From Blastocladiella emersonii ATCC 22665 (taxonomy: Eukaryota > Blastocladiomycota > Blastocladiomycetes > Blastocladiales > Blastocladiaceae), in contig JANHCV010000001.1 of assembly GCA_025594325.1 (NCBI GenBank), positions 62,001 to 126,000 of the forward strand: DNA of 64,000 bases. Reading direction: 5' to 3'. Shown in pieces: positions 11,221 to 21,223 of the stretch. The number at the start of each line of letters is the position of its first letter. Within the stretch, counting starts at the first letter, position 1. The position numbers and the translations under genes were made by a program. A model generated the notes under the pieces. That model had not been told where the DNA came from. It did no database searches and worked only from the letters and a program-made list of their open reading frames with translations.

Positions 11221-13108
11221 ATGGCGCCCGCTGCTGCTCTTGGCCTCGCTGGCGGCGGTGATGGCGAGCGCGACCTCAAGGACGCTATGGAGGAGACCCT
11301 TAAGGGCGGCGGCGTGTTCCTCAGGCTCACCGGCAACGACGTCAAGGACCCTCGCAAGACCGCGCAGTATGCCCTCGTCTGCTTGCTGCAACCTCTCGGA
11401 CTTGTGGTGCTGATAACAAACGAACGTATGGTTCTGGGAGGCGTCTTCGCGACGCTCAAGCAGGCCGTCCCTGACAGGCCCGCCTTCACCAAGTTCGCCC
11501 GCGAGCTGCTGCTGGAGCTGGCACCAGAGCAGTCCAACACGGCCACGGGTGCGCACGGCGCGACGTCGGCTACCTTTGCACTGGCCGCTGCCACCACTTC
11601 CTTGTTGTCAGCGGCCACTGCTGCTGAGCTTGACGCCAAGCTCTGCGAGGACGGTATCCCCGAGGTCGCGCTCTACACCTCCACCGTGGTACGTTGTCCA
11701 ACTGGTTTACCTCCAGGTCCTGGTGCTGACCAATTGATCTCTGTCCAGACTGGTGGTCTCGTGAAGGTTGAGCCTCCCGGCGCCGATACCAACCCTTCCT
11801 TGTCGTCTGTTCCCCCTGTCGCTGCGCCAACAGCCGCCCCGGCTGTATTGACGTTGGCCCCTGTCCCGCCCAAGGCGTCCAAGCGCGCGCGCTCGGCGTC
11901 CATGGGTGCCAAGGCCAATAAGCGCGCGGCGTCCGCCGCAGCTGTCGCTGCTGCTGATCCCGCTGCTGCCGCCGCCGCCGAATCTGACTCCAAGGACCCC
12001 CGGAACAAGGTGCGTAACCTCTCTCTTTCCTCGCCCTCAACCTCCCACTGCACTCCGCTGATCGCCACGAATGGACCAGACGGGCCTGTCCGATTTTCCT
12101 CGGGTCACCAGGAGAAATTGGACAGGCCGGTCTGATTTTCCTTGGGTCGCCTGGAGAAATCGGACTGGCTGGTCCGATTTTTCTTAGGTCACCTGGAGAA
12201 ATCGGACCGGCTGGTCTGATTTTCCTCGAGCGTCACCATCATCACTTGACCATCCAATGACGACTTGTACTGACCAACGTTCACTTGATTCATCCCAGGC
12301 CATGCTCGAGACCACGATTGGAGGAGTGATTGCCTGCGCGCAGCTGGGCGTCGGCATTGTCGCCAACACCGAGTTCATGCAGTCCAAGGCCGCGCTCACT
12401 CCCGAGTCGATCCGCAAGGAGCTCAGCAGTGGCAACCCCGTGCACAAGATTGTCAAGATGGGCGCTGACCGTGCCCTCGCCCGGTCCAGTGTTTTGGGCG
12501 TTTCCGAGGCTGTGCGCATGTTTGTCGAGCTCGTGGGGTGCTCCCAGAACCTCAAGGCCCTTGTCAACAAGTACCCCCAGCGCAATGTCATGGTCGGTGA
12601 TCTCGCCTTCCTGTTCTTTGCTAAGAGGACGGCCAATCCGAAAGCGACCCCGCTCGCCAAGGAAACCGCTCTCAAGCGCACCTTTCTACCATTTTTCAAA
12701 CTCCCTCACATCTTGAAGCGCCTCCCCCCAACGAGTTCCGGCGAGTCCCAGGCTCGCTTTTGCTATATCTCGTACTGCTGCATGGCCACGGTCTTGCACA
12801 TTGTGGTCGGGCCAGCTCTTGTCCCCATCATCCTCGGCAAGCTTAGTTCCGCCACTTACTCGTCCTTTGGGAACAAGTTTGCCACCTTGTACACGTCCCT
12901 GATGGGCCTGACTGAGGCTGACATTGTCTTCCTGCGCGCGGAGCTTGAGAAAGTCGCCCCAGCGGCTGACTACAAGCCGCTCTTCCAGTTCCAGAAGACC
13001 CTGGACGTTGATGGCAAGGAGCACAACACCATGGACATCATCACCAAGGCGTTCCATGAGCTGTCCTCAATCAGTCTCCCTGCCGAGATCCCTGCTCATT
13101 GGCTTTGA
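11221..13108 (+). CDS. Unrecognised 512-aa protein, three exons, apparently intact
   Basis: I do not recognise the family. Exons 11221-11688, 11749-12009 and 12299-13108 join in phase 0 with consensus sites (GTACGT...CTGACC...CAG and GTGCGT...CCCAG), giving 512 codons without interruption. Exon 1 encodes a helical N-terminal part (LKDAMEETLKGGG, FLRLTGNDVKDPRK). Exon 2 is Ala/Pro-rich with a basic nuclear-localisation-like patch at about residues 200-217 (SKRARSASMGAKANKR). Exon 3 is a 269-aa globular, mostly helical region (TTIGGVIACAQLGVG, PHILKRLP). The second intron consists largely of the 42-45 bp repeat that also fills the hAT transposase intron. It lies inside the region bounded by inverted hAT-like ends, so it could be cargo or the second gene of that element. 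Intactness contrasts with the decayed transposases around it. Confidence 0.6.
12087..12230 (+). repeat. Intronic 42-45 bp tandem repeat (about 3.5 units)
   Basis: Units of the form GGTCTGATTTTCCTTGGGTC followed by GCCTGGAGAAATCGGACTGG, inside intron 2 of the 512-aa gene. Each unit contains the inverted pair AAATCGGACC / GGTCCGATTT. The units are homologous to those in the hAT transposase intron. Confidence 0.9.
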
Positions 13109-13249
13109 GTCGTGCTGCTTTCAATGTATTTGTGTTCTTAGTTCACTTTGAATAGCGTGGTGCAAAGACTTGCTGCTGAACCTTGACTTTACAAGCGATT
13201 AGTGCTGAATCTTGAGTTAGCGTTGAGAAATATGCTCAAGCGTGCAGGA

Positions 13250-13604
13250 TAACCCTCAATACTGGAATGTTATGAGGTGGTGCGCCACGATACCCATAAA
13301 CATGATTGCTGGGATGTATAGCGATAGGGGATACCGATACTTGGAATTTTTGAGTTGCGCCTGAGGAGCGATACCGATACTTGGAGTTATTGAGATGCGC
13401 CTCAGGAGCGATACCGATACTGACGGGTGCGCGTGGGACGATACCAATACTGCCCCCGGAAGCGCCAGGAATGGCGATATTTTGGGGGGCGATACCGATT
13501 TGTGCTCTACTGAGCTCGCAGCTACGCTCGCCAATACCAATACTGGTCCTATTCGCGGAAACCAATACCAATACTGTGGACCCGAACTGACCGCGGCAAC
13601 TCTA
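13250..13604. mobile_element. hAT-like right terminus with GATACC-rich cluster
   Basis: Contains repeated GATACCGATACTTGG, GATACCGATACTGAC, GATACCAATACTG and AATACCAATACTG motifs over about 280 bp and ends CGCGGCAACTCTA at 13604, the reverse complement of the left end at 2108-2120. GATACC motifs have the same orientation on the plus strand at both ends, while the terminal 13-mer is inverted. It starts about 140 bp after the stop of the 512-aa gene. Confidence 0.5.
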
Positions 13605-15020
13605 AGGAGGCGTACCCGCTCGCCGTGATCGTGGCAGCAACCAACGCGACTGCGCGGGCCGTTCAGCGCTGATGCGGGGCGCGCGAGCTACGGGATCGCG
13701 ACGAGAGCGAGTGAGACACACTGCGCGGGCGCGGATGTGCGAGAGACGGCGAGCAGGGCGGCGGCGGAGCGGCATCCACGTCGGTCTTGGGCCCATCACC
13801 ACGAGAGGTGGGCGGGCGGGCGACCAACGTTGCCGCCGCGCGTGTGCGCCGTGACGAGCGGGTCGCGGGGACGCGCACCGTGACGTGGAGCCAAGCGTGC
13901 GAGTGCGGGTGCGCTTCGTCGTGTAGCGTTAATCGGTCGGGCGGCAAGCTCCACTTGGTCGGCGGGCGCGGGTTGAGTGTGCAGCGACGGCGGCGTGGAG
14001 CGGCGGATGGGATGGCGGCGGCGGCGAGCGTGTGCAGGAGCGTCAGTCGGTGCAAGGGGACCCGCCCGCTTATGTAGGGGCCGGGCGGGAGCGAGCGAGC
14101 AGGGGGCGGGGGCGGGTGGCTGCGGAAGCGCAGAGTCGATCGCCGAAGCGCCGAAGCGGCCAACGCGCAGCGCGCTGATCAAAAAACGCGCATCACGTGT
14201 TTTTGCGACGCGTCTCGCACTGTCTCGCGCGTCCGCCCCGAGCCGCACCCGACGCGTCCGCGCCACCACGGACCACCATACACGATGCAGAAAACAATCG
14301 TAACAACTCAAACTTCAGTCCTCGCGTTTGTTAAGAAACAGAACGCTCCGCCGCGCAGTCTCGTCACGGACCGCAACTCGCAATACGTCTTGGTGCTCGC
14401 GCGCAACCTACTAGCCACCCTCACAGACACACCACCAGGAGCTCTCTATCATCACCCGCACCAACGGTACTGCTGGCCGGGGCTGTGGGGCGCGGGTCAA
14501 AGCGGGCATGAAGCAGACCGCCTCGAGTTGACCTCAGCGAGCTTGCGGATCCGCTCCTAAGAGATGTCTAACATACCAAACGTGTCAGGAAGTTCAACGT
14601 CGGGCACCGAAGTGACGCGAGTGTTGCGGACGGAAGGCCAGGAAACCATGGGTGGCGGCCGAGCGCGGCGGAGTCCTAAAGTGGAGCCCAAGACGGGAAC
14701 CAGCTGCTGGCCACGCCGACCACCGCGACGGTCGCGACTTCTCTCCCATACCTAACATGCTGCCGACGATAAACCTTCACCACTTACTGCAAATGTATAA
14801 ACAACATGAAAATGGCCTCTGCGTCGTGCCATTTGGTCAAATGAAGCTGTACCTCCTGCCAGCACGACGAGGCCGCCGCACAGCGCCACACTGGCCTTGC
14901 ACCATTGTTGCGGGCGGGTTCTGATCGGATATGACTCGGACAGCAAAGAGCCCATGTTGGGCGCGTCCGAAGCTATTTATGAAGCCTACGACCACGCCTC
15001 GAGGCGCCCACACTGCAATC
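13605..15020. other. GC-rich intergenic DNA with transposon debris
   Basis: Positions 13605-14280 are very GC-rich with overlapping Arg/Ala/Pro-rich frames that look spurious. The sequence CACGTGTTTTTGCGACGCGTCTC at about 14187-14209 recurs in inverted orientation near 30199-30221, suggesting dispersed repeat ends. Between 14280 and 15020 there are short, non-contiguous open frames but nothing I can assign. Confidence 0.4.
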
Positions 15021-16167
15021 CCCGCTGTTCCACTTTGCCAGCGAGGGCCGCTTCAAGCTTGCAATTTTCAAGGAGTGGATGATGCTCGTCCGCGTGTGCC
15101 GCGTCCTGACGTTCCCGTCGCTGACGGTCGCCATGGCCGAGCGCGCAGTCGACGAGCTCCGCGAGTTCATAAAGGCGTTCGCGCGGCGGTTCGGCGCGCA
15201 CGCTGTCAAGCCCAACTTCCACCTCGTCCTCCACTACGCCGAGAGCATCTTGAACCACGGGCCCACGCCCAGCACGTGGCTCTTTGGCTTCAAGCGGTTC
15301 AACGGCGACTTCAAGAACCGCACTGTGCAGGCGCTCACGGTCGAGGTGTGCTACATGCGCAGCCACCTCCGCATGCAGCGGCTCGACCAGACGATCCGCG
15401 CCGCCGTGACCGCCGAGCCGCGCGTCGCCACGCTGCTGCCTGGCCGACGGGTGTCCGACTCGGATGACGCCCTTGTCGAGCACCAGAGCACGCGCGCGCG
15501 CCTGCTCCCCAACAACCTCGCCACAGCGTTCAAGGCGTTTGCGCGCGCGGTGCTCCGCAAGCCCGACGGATTGGCCGCTATGACCACTTCAGGCGGGCAT
15601 TTGTGGTTCATCCGCACCCTGCGACTCGACGGCATGGTGCTCAACCGCAGCCCTTCCACGACCGCCTCGTCCGTGTTCCACTCTGCGACGCTGTCTGGCG
15701 TTCCGCTCCAGTGCGGCAAGAACGCCGTCGTCCGCAGCGTGATCCCAACGACGGTGGCCAACGCGGTGTTTGCTGTTCCTGGCGCGTTCCCTGCGCTGCC
15801 GCGCTCCGCGCGCTTCGTGGTGCCTAACGCGGACGCGGACTCGGCCATATCGTCGATTTTGGGCTACATCTCCAACTTTTTCAAGCTCGGCGGCGTCGTG
15901 TTCGCCGCGCTGTCGCCAATCCCCGTGCGCCCGGTGCACCACCACCGGATCAACAAGCAGGACAGGGCGCGAACGGAGACGGCAGGCCTCGGCCGCGCGT
16001 GCTACGTCCCCGTCGCGCAGCTGATCGTCGTACCGGTCCGCGCTCCTCGCGACCGCGTGTGCGTGTGCCCTGGCGAGCAGCGGCCACCACTGGCGGCTCG
16101 CGACGCGCCCGCCGACAATGAGCTTGTGTGGACCATCTATCCCGATCCCGCGGCACAGCGAGCTTGA
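15021..16167 (+). pseudogene. Tnp2/CACTA-like transposase C-terminal remnant
   Basis: An open frame runs from about 15021 (PLFHFASEGRFKLAIFKEW) to a stop at 16165-16167. The signature KPNFHLVLHYAESILNHGP followed by TWLFGFKRFNGDFKN resembles the region of fungal Tnp2-type (En/Spm, CACTA) transposon proteins that usually reads like HYAIHLP...DFGPVYNFWTFLFERLNK. The catalytic N-terminal part is not found upstream, so this is a fragment. The rest, a His-rich and Arg-rich tail (PVRPVHHHRINKQDRAR), is unassigned. Family assignment rests on this one motif and is moderate. Confidence 0.5.
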
Positions 16168-16349
16168 CACGGCTGGCGCGGGCGATCCGGCCATGGAACC
16201 GCATGGCGGGACAGGAGCGGGGGCCAACGGTGGCAACGACGTTAACTGACGCAATGTATAACTGTTTCTGCTGCTCATTCAGCGCAGTATCGACCCATCA
16301 GCGAGCTGATCAGACGGTGAAACTGCTGATCGTCGCCGCGACCAGCGAT

Positions 16350-16562
16350 CCGACCACTAAGTGCAGCAAAGTAACTTTGCGCTCCGTGTCCCAAGACACT
16401 TTGCACGCGGGTGCAAAGTAAACGTTTCCAAAGTAATCTTGTTCAAAGCCACAAAGTAATCCCTTGCGCAAAGTAACTTTGCATTACTTTGTTGGCCCAA
16501 AGTTACTTTGCAATCTTTTGCGGGTTTGCTTTGTCACTGCCACAAAGGAACTTTGCCCCGCC
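16350..16562. repeat. Cluster of CAAAGTAACTTTG palindromic motifs
   Basis: About eight copies of CAAAGTAA / TTACTTTG half-sites occur within 210 bp, several of them full palindromes such as GCAAAGTAACTTTGC and CAAAGTTACTTTG. The cluster starts about 180 bp after the Tnp2-like remnant and directly after a CACTA pentamer (16354). It resembles a subterminal transposase-binding array. Confidence 0.7.
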
Positions 16563-16642
16563 TGTTCACTGTGTAAGAGTGAGAGATCAGGTACACAGAG
16601 AGTATTCCGACGTCGAACTGTACCCCAGACGATTTTAGTTGA

Positions 16643-16855
16643 GTTGCATAGAGTTAGAGGGTAGATTTATTAAGAGGATTTGGAGAAAATTAAGGAGAAG
16701 ATAATTCGAGCTCGACCGAGACGCGTTGCGACGCGTGTTGATGGGAGTGGCAGAAAAATCAGGCGTGCCAAATGGCCCAGCTTGAGCGCGAATTCAGCTC
16801 CACAGAAACTCAGCCTACTGCTGAGAATAAGTGTGTGCGCAGCACACACACCTAG
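16643..16855 (+). mobile_element. Dispersed repeat copy 2 ending in a Helitron 3' hairpin
   Basis: Positions 16643-16827 repeat 11024-11208. The copy then ends in the hairpin GTGTGTGC-GCA-GCACACAC (16831-16849) followed by AC and CTAG (16852-16855). A short perfect hairpin just before a terminal CTRR is the hallmark of Helitron 3' ends. The family member at 21199-21223 has the same hairpin and CTAG. Confidence 0.75.
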
Positions 16856-17650
16856 CTATCTAGGGGTTTGGAGTGCGTGAAAATCATCGGAAATCGTGGA
16901 TCGCAAATTGTGCGGCCAGCTGCAAATTTGCGCTCAATTCTTGTGCCGGCTCGGGTGAGGGTCGAAATCACGAATATATGTTCCCGGTGAATGTTATACA
17001 TGAGTGTGATGGGGGAGGTCAAGGGGATTTCTCGCTGGTGGTCGCGGTGGTCGGAGTTGCTCTTGAAGAAAGTTGGACTTTTCACCACAACGGCTCAGTC
17101 GATTGCGCTGTTCTCGACGGCAATAACCTGGCCGTACTGAGAGATGCAAAATATTTGTCGAAGCGTTGGGGTGTTTGGAAGCTGGGGGTCGAAAAAAAAA
17201 AACTGACGATCGGATTCTCAATGCTAACGCGTGGCCGGGGTGGATTCAGGAAACTAACTTTTGAAAGTCATTCACCACAGCAGCGAGTAGGATTTGACAT
17301 GCAGAAATATATTTTGCGTTCAGAGGAGCACGAAAACGATAGACACTGTTAGAATTCATTTGGTCACAAAACGAGTACAGCATTAAACCCAGCGGGTAAA
17401 CAGGCCTTCCCCAGGCGACAAACCTTGGTTACAAGCCGGTATGCTACCTTTACTTCGGTAGTTAACCCATAGCCGACCGGGGTTTGGCACACCAGCGTCC
17501 CCGGACTTAGCTTCTTGAAACAGGAGCCGCCGCACCGCACAAAACTCACCTTAGCCTAGCCCCGATTTTTTTTCACCTCGCTGTCGCTCACCGCTGTTCC
17601 TCTCTCCCCACCAAAAATGTTGGACGCCCAATAACATTCATTGCGCCGTC
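16856..17650. other. Lower-GC segment, no gene assigned
   Basis: This is noticeably less GC-rich than its surroundings. A 61-codon frame on the minus strand (17549-17364) has an unusually protein-like composition (GTLVCQTPVGYGLTTEVKV), and a longer plus-strand frame (16873-17352) lacks an ATG. Neither has a recognisable domain. The segment contains TGCAAATTTGC-type motifs near 16905-16945 like those at 31.5-31.7 kb. Confidence 0.35.
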
Positions 17651-17659
17651 CGCAATCCA

Positions 17660-18838
17660 CTACAACATCTCACGATCATTGACTGACATGAAGATTTCCT
17701 TGGGACTGGTGTGGCGGGACAAAGCATATCGATTCGTCGTCTCCTTGCACATGATCTGCAGGAACGAGTCGCCGTTGTGGCCCTTGTGGCTGATGATCGT
17801 GAGGAAGACCACGTACGGCTTGATCGAGTCAGAGTTCTTGGCGGGCGTGGCCGTGGGGAGCGGCGTCTCGCCCACATTTGGCGAGCGACGGCGACCTTGG
17901 GGGCGGGGAGCGCATGCGCTTATGCGCGGGCCGTCGCCTTGGCGCCCCGTTGAGGGCATCGGCTTGATGAGGCGGTCGGTGAAGCCGAGGTCGCTGGTCT
18001 TGTCTACTAGCACTTCTGGATCACGAAGTAGATGATGGTCCAGCTGAGGACGCCGTCGCCGACCTCGAACGTGAGCTTGCACACGCCGCCGCCTGGGTCC
18101 TTCTCTTGATCGCCGTCTTGCCGGCCTTTGTCGCGCGTTTCGACGGACAGCGTGGGCCCTGTGTAGGTCAGCTCGCGTCAGTGCATGTCGCGCGGGCCCA
18201 GTGTAGTGAGCTGACGCACCGTGTTCTTCTTCGTCGTCTGAACCAGGCAAGTTGGCCATGTTGCGGACGTCGCCGTCGTCGAAACCCGCCGCACCGTTCT
18301 GCGAGAAGGGTGCACCGGCGGCGCTAGCACTGAGACCTTCATCAGCAACGGCTGCGTCAGGCGGTCGAGACCGCGCGCGCGCCGCGGTGGCCCGGTGCGC
18401 CCTGCGGGCCTCGAGGTCGGCGGCCTTGGACTCTTGTTCGTCGTCGTTGCTGCCAGAACTCTCCTCGTCGTCGCTACCGGGGTCAGAGTCCGACGGCGAG
18501 ACAGGGCGAGCAGGAGCAGGTTGGACGGCGAGAGCCACGGCTGCGGATGACAAAGATGCATGCGATTCGACGCAGCGACGCTTACCCGGCGCAGGTGGCG
18601 GGTCCAATGGCGTAGACCGTGGCGAGGCGAGTGGCGACGATGTCGCGGGGACGCGAGGAGCAGCGAGGTGGGACGACGGCGGGTCCCGCGCAAGCGCGTG
18701 CTCACAGGCCCCAGCTTGGCGTAGGCCGTCTTGTTGATAACATGATATGTTGTTGATGGTGGTTAGGGTCTTTCTTTTCTCAGCTGTAGCTTTAGCGAAG
18801 CTGAGTTTCTGTGGGAGCAATTGAAACCTATCAGGCAC
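17660..18838 (-). pseudogene. Unrecognised, frameshifted coding remnant (Ser/Asp-rich N-terminal part)
   Basis: The minus strand shows protein-like stretches in more than one frame: an acidic Ser/Asp/Glu-rich part (SDSDPGSDDEESSGSNDDEQ, about 18495-18440), LTYTGPTLSVETRDKGRQD with KLTFEVGDGVLSWTIIYFVI in a second frame (about 18180-18010), and a C-terminal stretch (YVVFLTIISHKGHNGDSF) back in the first. At least two frame changes or unseen introns are needed. I do not recognise the family. It is divergent from the unrecognised gene at 19348. Confidence 0.35.
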
Positions 18839-19285
18839 ATCAACCTTGCTCTTGTGGTCACATGAGTGGCTCAGTGACCGTTTTCGATTTTCGTCGCGCG
18901 ACGAGTTCCGTTGTTTTTCGCTTTCACTTCATTCCGACCCCTGCAACGTAAATCTGGACTGTGCTTTGCCTAGTCCCCAACAGTTCGAGGCTGTTCACTT
19001 CGAGGGGAGCGAGGTCCTGTGCAGCGGTTCCCGTGCGCAGGCGCGACAAGACGGACCTCGCTCGAAACTGACTGTTCAGCATCACGTGACCTGACATCAA
19101 TCCTGTCTGGCTGCATTTTCGCGCCCTCGGAAGCTCTCCCACTCCACGCCCGCTCGCTCGCGCTTGCCGCTGCTCGTCGACGCTCTTTGAGACCTCCTGT
19201 GCTGACCAGCTCTTTACCCGCCACTCCTACCCCATGCAGCGCTTAATACTTCGCGATCCGGCGTCTGCCTGGCCGCCATGCGGCC

Positions 19286-19347
19286 ACATATAAAGGCGCG
19301 CGGGCCGCCGCTGACAGTCCTTGCTCTCCTCCACCACTCGCAACACC
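19286..19347 (+). promoter_or_regulatory. TATA-type core promoter
   Basis: CATATAAAGGCGCGCGG places a TATAAA-like box at about 19288-19294, 54-60 bp before the ATG at 19348. A pyrimidine-rich leader (CCTTGCTCTCCTCCACCAC) lies between them. Position and sequence fit a core promoter for the downstream gene. Confidence 0.55.
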
Positions 19348-20486
19348 ATGAACTTCTCTCCCACGTTCTCGCTGCGCTGCTTGTCGCGCTTCACGGTTCT
19401 CTCCGAGCTTCCGTCTCCGCCGTCGAGCCCCTTCCTCTTCTTCAACATCGAGATCCCCGTCCGCTACTCGCCTGGTGTTCCCCTCATCAACGCCAACGCC
19501 TCGACCGATCCGCTTGGCTTGCTGCAGGCCACGGCCGTCACGTACCGCGGCAGCCTGCTCGTCGGCAACTTGTACAAGGCCGACGGCTTCATCAAGATTG
19601 ACGTGTGCCCGTCCGTGACGGCTCCAACCTTCGACGCCCCCAAGACGCTCGTGTTCTACCCGATCGCTTCCAGCCTGCTCGGTCAACTCGACCCCGCCAT
19701 CCGCTACCCTGACCCCGCAATCATCAGCAGCCTGTTCACCTTCGGTTCAGTCGTCCTCATTGATTCGTTCCCTCACCGCGCTCACACACATCTCCCACTT
19801 CTAGGCGGCGGCAAGACGTTCGCCATGTGCCAACCCACGCTTGAACTGGCCCAGCCCATGACCATCATGAACAGCACGTTGCAGTTCCTCGACCCGACGC
19901 ACCGCGGCCAGCCTGCTCCCCGCACAACCACGTGGTCCATGAGCTGTGTGATCCCGACCAACCGGTACGTCCTGATCCGCTGTTCGACTCTTCTGCGAAT
20001 CTTCTCACTCACGAATCGATGTGCAGTGTGCATGGCAGTAAGGGCCTGTGGGTGACGGGCAAGACCATGCTCGTCTCTGGCCCGCTGTTCTGCGGCTTCG
20101 AGGGTGCGGCTAACGACGACCACTTCACCATGTCCTCGTCCGTCGCCTTCTTCATCACCAAGATGCGGTCGGTCGCCACTGCAACGGCTCCGCCTCCTTC
20201 GCAGGGCCCCAACGGTCCGCCCATGTTCACGGCCGGTCCCTCGTCGCCTGCCAAGATGGTTCCCAGCGCTGCGGCCGCGCCCGCTGCGCTCGTCCCGCTC
20301 ATGGCCGCGTGCACCACCCGCTCGCCGACTTCCACCTTGGCGTCCGTCAACGCGCTGTCGGGCGGCACCACGTCGGGCAGCACCACGTCCAGCAGCGCCA
20401 CGACGCCGTCGGGACCCGCGGCGTCGGCCGTTGTCCAGGAGCTTGACTGCAGGAGTGGGACGACGTTGGCAGCGAGTCCAACATGA
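19348..20486 (+). CDS. Unrecognised spliced gene, about 340 aa; downstream tail possibly frameshifted
   Basis: Exons 19348-19744, 19805-19964 and 20027-20486 join in frame (donors GTTCAG and GTACGT, acceptors CTTCTAG and GTGCAG). The N-terminal part looks beta-rich (FNIEIPVRYSPGVPLINA, ATAVTYRGSLLVGNLYKAD), then FAMCQPTLELAQPMTIMN and LWVTGKTMLVSGPLFCGF, followed by a Ser/Thr/Ala-rich region. The frame stops at 20486. However, a second frame continues with acidic sequence (DSEADEEVDADEEERE) and a basic, nuclear-signal-like tail (PPASPTKRTRTS; SPTKRARRGPAKGKRKD) up to 20872, interrupted by a stop near 20620. So the original protein was probably longer and has been damaged, or further introns were missed. 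It lies between two Helitron 3' ends and may be carried by one. No family recognised. Confidence 0.5.
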
Positions 20487-21179
20487 CCGTGGTTCCCACG
20501 TCGTCGTCTGCCGTGACCAAGAACAAGAACATCACCAAGATCGTTGTCGACTCGGAGGCTGATGAGGAGGTCGACGCCGACGAGGAGGAGAGGGAGTGCG
20601 AGTTGGGCCCGTCGTCGTAGTCAAGTCGCGCGCGCAAGATGGCCACCAAGGCCAAGGGCCGCGACAAGAACAAGACGGTCAAGACCCCGCCGGCCTCGCC
20701 CACCAAGCGTACCCGCACGTCAGCCATCAAGGGCAAGTCCGGCGCTGCCGTCCCTGCCGCCCAAGACAACGACGAGGCCGACGACGACGACTCGGCGACC
20801 CCGCCGGCCTCGCCGACCAAGCGCGCGCGTCGCGGTCCCGCCAAGGGCAAGCGCAAGGACCGCTTGGCCTGATCCTGATCCTGTTCCTTCCTTCGTTTCT
20901 TTCGAAAATACTTCCGCTGTCTGATATATTCCAAACTCTTTTTCTTCCAACTGGTTACTACTCGAATTTGTGAGGTGCTCGTCGACTGGCGAGCTCAAAG
21001 AGTTTACCCCTGAACTCTGAGAACGCGTTTCAAAGACGCGTTGCGTGACGCGCCGCGTCGGCGCTCGCGTTCGTGTTCTCACAACTGTGACGCGCGACGC
21101 GCAACGCGAAGAGCCCTCGCTTCTCTGTGCTCTCTCCCAAACCCACGATACACTCGGTCAATCTCAAGAAGCCAAGTAA

Positions 21180-21223
21180 AGCTACAGCTGAGACCCAAGT
21201 GTGTGCGCAGCACACACACCTAG
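21180..21223 (+). mobile_element. Helitron 3' terminus, second copy
   Basis: The last ~40 nt are shared with 16812-16855: a GCTGAGA motif, AAGTGTGTGC, the 8-bp perfect hairpin GTGTGTGC-GCA-GCACACAC (21199-21217) and ACCTAG. The terminal CTAG (21220-21223) is followed by T, as expected for Helitron insertion between A and T. Sequences further upstream differ from the first copy, so the two ends belong to different members. Confidence 0.75.
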
